A stretch of DNA of 35,170 bases, from NCBI GenBank assembly GCA_020725805.1, contig DYEF01000032.1, forward strand, positions 1 to 35,170, read 5' to 3'. Of the stretch, positions 1 to 6,673 are shown piece by piece (position 1 is the stretch's first letter; each line of letters begins with the position of its first letter). Source of the stretch: Bdellovibrio sp. Lineage in GTDB: Bacteria > Myxococcota > SpSt-1050. The notes beneath the pieces were generated by a model. That model made no database searches and was not told the origin of the DNA. It saw only the letters and a program-made list of their open reading frames with translations. A program made the translations under genes and the position numbers.

Positions 1-1250
1 GGCCAGTATTCGCAGCCGATATATGATTTCTCCGCCTCCGCCCTGTCACACAACGTCATACACCTCCCGTTTATACACTGATTACCAAGATTGTTCGGGT
101 CCGTACACTCCTCCACCTGTATAAACCCAGTCCCCGTATCATTGCACTTCATCACCTTGTTCCCTTCACACTTTTTATACCCAACAGAACATACCTTCTC
201 TACACACCCGCTCCCGATACATATCATACCCGCCCCGCATCCCTTCAGCTCCCACTCCGTACCCAACTCATTGCATATCTTCAAAGTGTTCGCATTGTTT
301 GTATCACACTCCTGATTCCCCGGCTGACATATCCTCGGTACACAATGATTGTTTATACATACCGCATTCTTCCCCTCACAGTCCTCCTTCAACTCATAAT
401 TAGCTCCCTTATCATCACATACCTCAACCCTCTTCCTGTCTGTTGAACACCTCTCCGTACTCGGTATACACTGCTGCTTCAGACACGCATATACCGCATC
501 CCCGTTCCCGTCAGTTCCAGCCCTGTCACATACATACCCGGCCCCACATCCCCTGCTCTCCCACTCTGTCCCAGCATTGTTGCACGTCTGAAGAAACATA
601 TTGTCACCACTGCACTCCGTCGACTTCGGCTTGCATATTATATCCTTGCAACTACTTAAATCACATACCTGATTCTTCGGACACTCCGTCGTCACAAATC
701 CCGTCCCCTTCTCATTGCACGTCTGCAACCTCCCGTCCCCGCTACACCTCGTCTCACCCTTCGTGCATATCACGTTTATACATACATTGTTCAGACAATA
801 TGTGTTCGGCGGACAGTTGAATGTGTCAAACTTCTTCGTCGTCGCATTGCATATCTGTAACCTCCCGTCAGATGTGCACTGCCTCTCCCCGGGTATGCAC
901 TTCGCACTCGTACACTCCCCGTTCTCACAATACTCCCCGCTCGGACAAGGTGTAATCTCCCACTCTGTCCCCTCTTCATTACACACCGATAAATACTGAT
1001 TGTAACAACCCCTGTCACCGGGATTGCAGACCTTCTTAGGTCCTGAATCATTACCCGTATACTTTACACATCTGTTAAGTGATTTATCGCAGAACTCATC
1101 ACTTCTGCATTCGGAATTTGACGAGCATCTTACACCGGTTCCGGTATCATTCCCATTCAGATTATCAGTTGCGCTGTCACTACAGGAAGCAAAAGCAAAA
1201 AAAATCAGACTTGTTAGAACAGGATAAGACAGAGAAGACAATTTTAACAT
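1..1250 (-). CDS. Cys-rich repeat lipoprotein, IgGFc-binding type (3' end outside window)
   Basis: This reading frame is open from an ATG at 1250 to the left edge of the window, giving 416 residues with no stop. It begins with a lipoprotein signal: a hydrophobic stretch ends in FASC, so Cys23 is the probable lipid-modified residue. A short Asn/Asp/Thr/Gly linker follows. Then come about seven cysteine-rich repeats of roughly 45 residues with the shape CxxG..C....L..CN..GT.WE..C..G..C....C. The last residues visible, CDRAEAEKSYIGCEYW, match the entry to the IgGFc-binding domain that follows such repeats in myxobacterial surface proteins. The start has a strong Shine-Dalgarno sequence (AGGAGG, about 6 bases away). 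The product is probably anchored in the outer membrane and exposed to the outside. The ligand is unknown. The domain call rests on the boundary motif only, because the domain itself is cut off. Confidence 0.8.
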   Translation of the reverse strand, partial: MLKLSSLSYPVLTSLIFFAFASCSDSATDNLNGNDTGTGVRCSSNSECRSDEFCDKSLNRCVKYTGNDSGPKKVCNPGDRGCYNQYLSVCNEEGTEWEITPCPSGEYCENGECTSAKCIPGERQCTSDGRLQICNATTKKFDTFNCPPNTYCLNNVCINVICTKGETRCSGDGRLQTCNEKGTGFVTTECPKNQVCDLSSCKDIICKPKSTECSGDNMFLQTCNNAGTEWESRGCGAGYVCDRAGTDGNGDAVYACLKQQCIPSTERCSTDRKRVEVCDDKGANYELKEDCEGKNAVCINNHCVPRICQPGNQECDTNNANTLKICNELGTEWELKGCGAGMICIGSGCVEKVCSVGYKKCEGNKVMKCNDTGTGFIQVEECTDPNNLGNQCINGRCMTLCDRAEAEKSYIGCEYW

Positions 1251-1269
1251 AAAAACCTCCTGAATATAT

Positions 1270-1299
1270 ATTATACCAAAATTTAAGGGCAATTGACAA
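1270..1299 (-). promoter_or_regulatory. Promoter of the Cys-rich IgGFc-type gene
   Basis: On the minus strand TTGTCA (1299-1294) and TATAAT (1275-1270) are 18 bases apart. The -10 is a perfect consensus and the -35 matches five of six. The predicted start near 1263 leaves a leader of about 13 bases that contains the AGGAGG site of the gene starting at 1250. Confidence 0.5.
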
Positions 1300-1319
1300 T
1301 ATTAAGAGTATTTTATGTT
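1293..1319 (+). promoter_or_regulatory. Weak candidate promoter for the first radical SAM gene
   Basis: TTGACA at 1293-1298 is a perfect -35, but the best -10 (TATGTT, 1314-1319) is only 15 bases downstream. The -35 overlaps the -35 of the divergent promoter on the other strand, so only one polymerase could bind at a time. The -10 is weak and the assignment is tentative. Confidence 0.3.
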
Positions 1320-1355
1320 GAAATAAATGATTGGAGGTCATATCATACTTAAGGT

Positions 1356-2369
1356 ATGAAAAAAATATTTGTAGAAATCAGCCGCAGGTGTCACAAAAGC
1401 TGTTATTACTGCTATAACAACAAGAAAACCGATAAAGAAGTCAGACCCGACATCAAAAGAATTATCGAATCAGTTATAGCCCTCGCAGGAGATGAGAAAA
1501 GACTGTCCCCCGTATTCTCCGGCGGAGAACCGGTATTTTCATTAGATGAGATTGAAAAGATATTGCTGCAGCTCAGAGAATCAGGATATATCCTGTATCC
1601 TGTACTAATCACAAATACAGAGCATATTTCAACGGATTTTAAGGAATTTATAATTAGGTACAAACCATATCTGGTCCTGTCGTTCAACAAAAAGACAAAA
1701 ACTCTTTTAAATGAATTCAAACTCCTATGTCCCCAAAAAAACCTGTTTATAAGATTCACCATTACACCAAAGAACTTAGATTCGGTTTATAAAAACATTA
1801 AAGTGCTTACAGATAAAATGTATTCTGTGGGTATATCTCCTGCCTATGGAATACTATGGACTGATCATTCACTTCAAAAACTTGGAAGACTTTATTTAGA
1901 ACTTTTGAATCTCAGGAATATAGAACTTATATATGATTTTCATAAAATACTACATACGAGAGACAAAAATCCGGAATTATGCAATTCGCTCATGACCAGT
2001 AATGCAGTTGATATCTATGGAAATATTCACTCCTGCCACAGAGCTATATATTTTCCTGAAAGGGATATTCAGGAGAGCCAGTTCAGAGAAGACTGCGAAT
2101 TATGCCCCGCCTACAGATTCTGTACACCGTGTATATTCAAGGATATTCCGGGGGAAGGATGTAAAATAAGAGTTGCAATATCGCCTGCATATGAGTTATT
2201 ATATAACCTACGGAGGTCCGGGATGAAGAAGAAGGCAAAGATATCCTATAAAGGGAAAAAATACGAGATTCCTGAGACAGTACTGAAAAAATACACGAAA
2301 GGGAAAAGATCTCCCACAAAAAGGAATCCGAGAAACTTTTACGAATTGGGTGAGTCCGACTGCTACTGA
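1356..2369 (+). CDS. Radical SAM/SPASM-domain protein, possible peptide or protein maturase
   Basis: This 337-residue protein has the radical SAM cluster motif CHKSCYYC (Cys12, 16, 19), which binds the [4Fe-4S] that cleaves SAM, and a GGEP motif at 56-59. Its C-terminal half carries seven cysteines (209, 227, 247, 250, 256, 259, 269) in a SPASM-like pattern, which in known maturases binds auxiliary Fe-S clusters. A Lys/Arg-rich tail of about 45 residues follows. SPASM enzymes commonly modify peptides or proteins, but no obvious precursor peptide lies nearby. It is flanked by two Cys-rich exported proteins, which are conceivable substrates (inference only). An in-frame stop at 1350-1352 fixes the start at or after 1356. 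The nearest good Shine-Dalgarno (GGAGG, 1333-1337) is too far for this ATG. Its stop overlaps the convergent neighbour by 7 bases. Confidence 0.85.
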   Translation: MKKIFVEISRRCHKSCYYCYNNKKTDKEVRPDIKRIIESVIALAGDEKRLSPVFSGGEPVFSLDEIEKILLQLRESGYILYPVLITNTEHISTDFKEFIIRYKPYLVLSFNKKTKTLLNEFKLLCPQKNLFIRFTITPKNLDSVYKNIKVLTDKMYSVGISPAYGILWTDHSLQKLGRLYLELLNLRNIELIYDFHKILHTRDKNPELCNSLMTSNAVDIYGNIHSCHRAIYFPERDIQESQFREDCELCPAYRFCTPCIFKDIPGEGCKIRVAISPAYELLYNLRRSGMKKKAKISYKGKKYEIPETVLKKYTKGKRSPTKRNPRNFYELGESDCY

Positions 2370-3355
2370 CAGATACACTGCCTGAATTGTGTATCACAGG
2401 CATTACCGAAGCAATCTTCCACAGAATAACACTCTACTCCGCAGGTACCACCCTTGAACGGATTCATGGGGTCAATGGGCTGGCATTCAAGCGGCGAGGG
2501 ACAGTTATTCAATGTAACAGAACAACTTTTACAGAGATCGGGATTCTTCGGCTGGCAACTCGGGGGATTGGTCTTTGTACTGCAGTACTGCTTTGTATAA
2601 TCACAACTGCCGTTGCAGGCATCCTGAATCTTCTGACAGGTCTTGGAGACTATCTCACAGAAGTACCCCTTTGTCTGGTCACAGTGTGAATTAACGATAC
2701 ATTCCTTGCATTCAAAGGAGTCTCCGATATCGCAGTGTTTGTTTACAGGATTACTCGCACACTCCTGGTCGCTATGGCAGATTGTATTTACTTTGCAGGT
2801 CTTTGTATTGGTGTCGCAATACTGTCCGGCACAGCAATCAGTAGTCTTGAGACATCCGGTCTTACACTCTGCCTTATTGTTCACAACAACGCAATAGCTT
2901 CCGCAGTCGCATTTATAATTGTCGCAGGGGGTTCCGGCATCATAACCGGTATCCGTAATCTGTTCAACACCTGTATCTGTAATACCTGTATCTGCTGTAT
3001 CAACCGGATTAACGTCCTTTGGGACATCCGGTAAATTTGTGTCCTGATGGACATCATACGCAACATCCTCTGTTTCGGCATCCTTCACACAGACATAACA
3101 CTGGTTTTTCAGCGTATCGCAACACATACCGGTCCCGCACTCTTTATCTTCTGTGCAGAATCCTGCGGATTTACACTTGCATTTACCGCCGGAACAGATT
3201 CCTCCGTTGCAGTCGCTGCTCTTTTTACAGGCCGCACCTTCTTCGCAGACACCGGGACCTGCGTCCTCCGTGGTCTGACCACCTCCGCAATAGGACAGAA
3301 GAGTTGTTAATAAAGCAAAAATTAAAAGACTAAGAATTTTGATAATCTTACTCAT
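2363..3355 (-). CDS. Cys-rich lipoprotein with Asp/Thr-rich linker
   Basis: This 330-residue product starts with a typical export signal (MSKIIK, then a Leu/Ile-rich core) ending LLSYC, so Cys23 is the likely lipid attachment site, although Tyr at -1 is unusual. After it come a Cys-rich block (about residues 35-90), an Asp/Val/Thr-rich linker with repeated DTG and DV pairs, and a second long Cys-rich region to the C-terminus. All Cys are in CxxxxxC- or CC-type spacings that suggest disulfide-bonded modules outside the cytoplasm. The frame is open up to an ATG at 3436, but that start would lie upstream of the promoter at 3366-3394 and would bury the signal peptide, so 3355 is preferred. There is no Shine-Dalgarno, consistent with a leaderless mRNA. 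Function is unknown; similar lipoproteins are common in myxobacterial-type genomes. Confidence 0.75.
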   Translation of the reverse strand: MSKIIKILSLLIFALLTTLLSYCGGGQTTEDAGPGVCEEGAACKKSSDCNGGICSGGKCKCKSAGFCTEDKECGTGMCCDTLKNQCYVCVKDAETEDVAYDVHQDTNLPDVPKDVNPVDTADTGITDTGVEQITDTGYDAGTPCDNYKCDCGSYCVVVNNKAECKTGCLKTTDCCAGQYCDTNTKTCKVNTICHSDQECASNPVNKHCDIGDSFECKECIVNSHCDQTKGYFCEIVSKTCQKIQDACNGSCDYTKQYCSTKTNPPSCQPKNPDLCKSCSVTLNNCPSPLECQPIDPMNPFKGGTCGVECYSVEDCFGNACDTQFRQCICQ

Positions 3356-3365
3356 AGTGAAAATA

Positions 3366-3394
3366 ATTTTATATATCTTTTTTAACTTCGTCAA
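3366..3394 (-). promoter_or_regulatory. Promoter of the Cys-rich lipoprotein, nearly leaderless
   Basis: TTGACG (3394-3389) and TAAAAT (3371-3366) on the minus strand are 17 bases apart and each matches five of six consensus bases. The predicted transcription start is near 3359, about four bases before the ATG at 3355. This supports the shorter start and a leaderless transcript. Confidence 0.55.
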
Positions 3395-3407
3395 TAATAA
3401 AAGTTTG

Positions 3408-3526
3408 CAAAACCGGTTATCTGTATAATCTGACATACCGAAACAGAATATGAAGCAAAAACCAGATGAAACTTATTTCGAATAAATACTTTACAAAGAT
3501 TTACAAAACAGTTATCTGTAATCTGT
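3408..3526. repeat. Pair of imperfect direct repeats between divergent genes
   Basis: Two copies of a roughly 22-base motif lie at 3408-3432 and 3504-3526. Both contain CAAAAC, then GTTATCTGTA, then AATCTG or ATCTG; they differ by one or two single-base indels. They sit about 96 bases apart, upstream of both the lipoprotein (minus) and the second radical SAM gene (plus). They could be binding sites for one regulator or a short duplication. Confidence 0.5.
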
Positions 3527-3544
3527 ATTGCTATTGGAACCTAT

Positions 3545-4813
3545 ATGAAACAGACCTTCTTAAAACCAGTCTTTTACGATAAGAGAGGGAATATCTGTTC
3601 AGACGAAAGATTTATTGCTGCGGGCAGGTATTCAGGGTCATTTACACCTCTGCTTCTCAAAGACCTTATACCAATCCCAGAGGATACAATTCTATTTCAG
3701 ATGCCCGGAAGGCATCCTGTTGTCTTCACTGAAAATCTTCAGCCACTTATTCTTGAAGACAGGATTCCTGTTGCTGCGTTCATACCGCCCGGATATACCC
3801 AGACACTTCTGTGTTCTGCGGTCAAACATAAAAAATCCGAAATAATTCTCCCTCTCTTTTCCTATACAGCTGTCGGGATGTACAGAGACAAATTATATAT
3901 TGCGGCCATACATATTGATAAAGATATCCGTCATAAAATTTCTGCGTTCGATGATGCAACGATTTCGAGAAGAGGTGCAGATCTTATGAAATTATTCCCG
4001 CAAAACAGACTCGTTGCACATCTGGTTGAAAAATGCGCAATCGGATACAGATGCCCCAACGCCAGAAATCTTATTATGAAAAGATTCGAGGCCCCGCTAC
4101 CTGTCTCACCTAAATGTAATTCCAGATGTATCGGCTGTATTTCATTCCAGAAAAACTCATCAAAGGTAATTTCTCCGCAGAACAGACTCGGTTTTGTACC
4201 TTCGGAAGACGAACTGTACGAAATTGCAGAATATCATATAAGGAATGTCAGAAAACCCATACTCAGTTTCGGTCAGGGTTGCGAGGGAGAACCTCTGCTC
4301 GAAGCGGAGAGAATTTCAAATGTAATAAAAAGGATTAAAAAGAGATACAAAGGAGTAACTGTCAACATAAATACCAACGGGAGCAACCCGGATGCTCTCA
4401 GATATCTCTTTGAATGCGGGCTGGATTCCGCAAGAATCAGTATGAACAGTGCACAGGAAGAGCTTTATACAAAATACTATAAACCTGTCGGCTATTCCTT
4501 TTCCGATGTAATCAAATCAATCTCTCTCGGTAAAAAACTCGGGAAATGGATATCGATTAATTATTTCGTATTCCCCGGCATAACTGACAGCGAGGAGGAA
4601 TTCAGGCATTTTCACAGCTTAATACAAAAACATACCCCTAAAATGGTACAGTTCAGGAACTTCAATATTGACCCGGACTGGTATCTGGATTCATTAAATA
4701 TAAAAAAGACAGGCAGAGCTATCGGTATCAAGAAACTCATAACTCTGCTTAAAGAGAAATTTCCCTTCCTCCGGTTTGGCTATTTCAATCCGTTCATCAG
4801 CAGGAGTACCTGA
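3545..4813 (+). CDS. Radical SAM protein of unknown function with ~180-residue N-terminal domain
   Basis: The 422-residue protein has a canonical radical SAM motif CNSRCIGC (Cys191, 195, 198), preceded by PLPVSP. It is followed by the conserved block FGQGCEGEPLL and later a TNGSNP strand, both typical of radical SAM barrels. The N-terminal 180 residues form a separate domain with two further cysteines just before the barrel (CAIGYRC, 164-170). I recognise this as a family of uncharacterised radical SAM proteins found in deltaproteobacterial-type genomes; the reaction is unknown. There is no SPASM-type Cys-rich tail, unlike the radical SAM gene at 1356. The ribosome-binding site is weak (GGA about 8 bases upstream). 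It is transcribed away from the Cys-rich lipoprotein, sharing the region with the direct repeats. No convincing terminator follows before the topoisomerase operon. Confidence 0.8.
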   Translation: MKQTFLKPVFYDKRGNICSDERFIAAGRYSGSFTPLLLKDLIPIPEDTILFQMPGRHPVVFTENLQPLILEDRIPVAAFIPPGYTQTLLCSAVKHKKSEIILPLFSYTAVGMYRDKLYIAAIHIDKDIRHKISAFDDATISRRGADLMKLFPQNRLVAHLVEKCAIGYRCPNARNLIMKRFEAPLPVSPKCNSRCIGCISFQKNSSKVISPQNRLGFVPSEDELYEIAEYHIRNVRKPILSFGQGCEGEPLLEAERISNVIKRIKKRYKGVTVNINTNGSNPDALRYLFECGLDSARISMNSAQEELYTKYYKPVGYSFSDVIKSISLGKKLGKWISINYFVFPGITDSEEEFRHFHSLIQKHTPKMVQFRNFNIDPDWYLDSLNIKKTGRAIGIKKLITLLKEKFPFLRFGYFNPFISRST

Positions 4814-4869
4814 ATCGTTAAGCTGCTGCTTTTGCCTCTGACTATTTTGAACTATTTATATGTTTTTAC

Positions 4870-4898
4870 TTGAAAATTCTGCAAACTGAGATTATAAA
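4870..4898 (+). promoter_or_regulatory. Promoter of the topoisomerase VI operon
   Basis: TTGAAA (4870-4875) and TATAAA (4893-4898) are separated by 17 bases, a good sigma-70-type match. The predicted start near 4905 gives a leader of about 54 bases with a hairpin at its very 5' end. Confidence 0.55.
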
Positions 4899-4904
4899 AA
4901 CAGG

Positions 4905-4932
4905 GCGCAGCGAGGGACACATATCACTGCGC
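4905..4932 (+). promoter_or_regulatory. Inverted repeat at the 5' end of the topoisomerase VI mRNA leader
   Basis: GCGCAG (4905-4910) and CTGCGC (4927-4932) are perfect complements with a 16-base gap. In RNA they would form a 6-bp GC-rich hairpin starting at about the predicted transcript start; in DNA they could be an operator with two half-sites. There is no U-tract, so it is not a terminator. Confidence 0.4.
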
Positions 4933-4958
4933 AAGAAAAATCTGGAGGAATTTTAGGA

Positions 4959-6671
4959 ATGGTTAAGAAAACGGCTGTTCAGATGGATATTTTTAAAGAG
5001 ATTCCGCAAACCGGTGAAAACATCAAAGAAAATCCGGTCTCTGAGAAGAGAGACGAAAGACAGGTAAAGGAGTCCAGAAAGCAGACTCAGGATACGGCAC
5101 ACATTCTTGCACAGAAACAGAGGGAGATATCGATATCCGAGTTTTTTCTGAAGAACAGACACCTTCTGGGATTCGATAACCCCTCGAAGGCACTTCTGAC
5201 AACCGTCAAGGAGGCAGTTGACAATTCACTCGATGCCTGTGAAGAGGCCGGTATCCTGCCGGAAATAATAATAGTTATCAGACAAATTGCCGAAAACAGG
5301 TTTTCCGTATCAGTCGAAGACAACGGACCGGGTATTGTAAAGAATCAGATTCCCAAAATCTTCGGGAAACTCCTTTACGGTTCAAAATTTCATACTCTGA
5401 AACAGGCAAGAGGCCAGCAGGGAATCGGTATAAGTGCCGCGGGTATGTATGCCCAGCTTACAACAGGAAAACCTATCAGAATTCTGTCGAAGATCAGGAG
5501 TCAGCAGGAGTCCCATCAGTTTGAAATTCAGATAGATGCGAGAAAGAATGCACCGGTTGTTGTCCGGGAAGATACGATCATCTGGTCCAACAATGATGTA
5601 CTTAAAGAGCACGGGACGAAAGTCGAGATGGAGATAGAGGCAAATTACAAGAAGGGCTCCCATTCAGTCGACGGATACATCTTTCAGACAGCCCTTGCCA
5701 ATCCCCACGCCACCATTATCTATTATCCTCCCGAGGGCGAATTCGTAAAATATGAAAGGGTCAGCAACGAACTTCCGGTCGAATCAAAACCTATAAAACC
5801 ACATCCGTACGGAGTTGAACTCGGTATCTTCATTAAAATGATTCACGAGACAAAGGCAAAAACCCTAAGACAGTTCTTTACCTCCGAGTTCTCAAGGGTC
5901 TCTCCGAGAATAGCCCAGCAGATTGCCGAGAGTGTAAACCTGAATGCCGACCAGAGAATTTCCTCACTCTCCCCCTCCCAGATAGAACTTCTCTACCAGA
6001 GTATCCCCAAGATAAAGATAATGGCTCCTCCTTCTAACTGCCTCTCTCCGATAGGAGACCAGCTTATCATATCTGCGCTCAAGAGGCAGTTTAAGGCAGA
6101 CCTCTACTATGCAGTTACAAGACCTCCCACGGTTTACAGAGGGAATCCGTTCCTTATCGAAGCCGGAATTGCCTATGGCGGTGAATTGCCGTCAGAAGAA
6201 CCGGTTGAGATAATGAGATTTGCCAACAGGGTACCACTGTTATACCAGCAGTCTGCCTGTGCAATGACAAAAGCAATAGTCTCTACTTCGTGGAGGTCCT
6301 ACAATCTTCAGCAACCCAAAGGTTCACTGCCGGTAGGACCTATGGTGATATTCATACATATTGCATCTGCATGGGTTCCGTTTACCTCCGAGAGTAAAGA
6401 GGCAGTAGCCCATTATCCGGAGATTCTCAAAGAGATAAGACTCGCACTTATGGAATGCGGAAGACAGGTATCCATACATATCTCCCGCACAAGAAGATTT
6501 ATGGATCAGGAGAAGAAAAAATCCTATATAGAAAAATATATTCCTCATATCGGTGAGGCATTAAGGGAGATACTCGAACTCAACAAGGCAGAAGAAGAGA
6601 GAGTCAATAACACCCTTCGTGAAACGCTGGAAAAGTCCAGAACCAAGATTGTCCTCAAGGAGGCTGACTGA
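4959..6671 (+). CDS. top6B: DNA topoisomerase VI subunit B (type IIB, GHKL ATPase)
   Basis: This 570-residue protein is the ATPase and strand-passage subunit of topoisomerase VI, which relaxes and decatenates DNA by double-strand passage as an A2B2 tetramer. The GHKL (Bergerat) fold motifs are all visible: the N box EAVDNSLDA (85-93, with Asn89 for Mg-ATP), DNGPG at 121-125, and the glycine-rich lid GQQGIGISAA at 152-161. The transducer has the family blocks WRSYNLQQPKG (446-456) and PFTSESKEA (475-483). The N-terminus has about 55 charged residues before the family core, so the protein is somewhat longer than archaeal subunits of about 530 residues. The Shine-Dalgarno is GGAGGA at 4944-4949. 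It is followed by subunit A after only two bases. Topo VI is sporadic in bacteria, so horizontal origin is plausible but not tested here. Confidence 0.95.
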   Translation: MVKKTAVQMDIFKEIPQTGENIKENPVSEKRDERQVKESRKQTQDTAHILAQKQREISISEFFLKNRHLLGFDNPSKALLTTVKEAVDNSLDACEEAGILPEIIIVIRQIAENRFSVSVEDNGPGIVKNQIPKIFGKLLYGSKFHTLKQARGQQGIGISAAGMYAQLTTGKPIRILSKIRSQQESHQFEIQIDARKNAPVVVREDTIIWSNNDVLKEHGTKVEMEIEANYKKGSHSVDGYIFQTALANPHATIIYYPPEGEFVKYERVSNELPVESKPIKPHPYGVELGIFIKMIHETKAKTLRQFFTSEFSRVSPRIAQQIAESVNLNADQRISSLSPSQIELLYQSIPKIKIMAPPSNCLSPIGDQLIISALKRQFKADLYYAVTRPPTVYRGNPFLIEAGIAYGGELPSEEPVEIMRFANRVPLLYQQSACAMTKAIVSTSWRSYNLQQPKGSLPVGPMVIFIHIASAWVPFTSESKEAVAHYPEILKEIRLALMECGRQVSIHISRTRRFMDQEKKKSYIEKYIPHIGEALREILELNKAEEERVNNTLRETLEKSRTKIVLKEAD

Positions 6672-6673
6672 TT

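Noticed and set aside
443-820. Plus-strand frames in the first kilobase
   Set aside because: They are antisense to the Cys-rich repeat gene, and their Ser/His/Pro-rich products are typical of a reverse reading of Cys/Gly codons.
3545-4813. RiPP precursor peptide near the radical SAM genes
   Set aside because: No short frame with a ribosome-binding site and a leader-core pattern was found in the gaps 1251-1355, 3437-3544 or 4814-4958.
4814-4845. Possible terminator after the second radical SAM gene
   Set aside because: Only AAGC/GCTT can pair (4 bp) and only four Ts follow, too weak to call.
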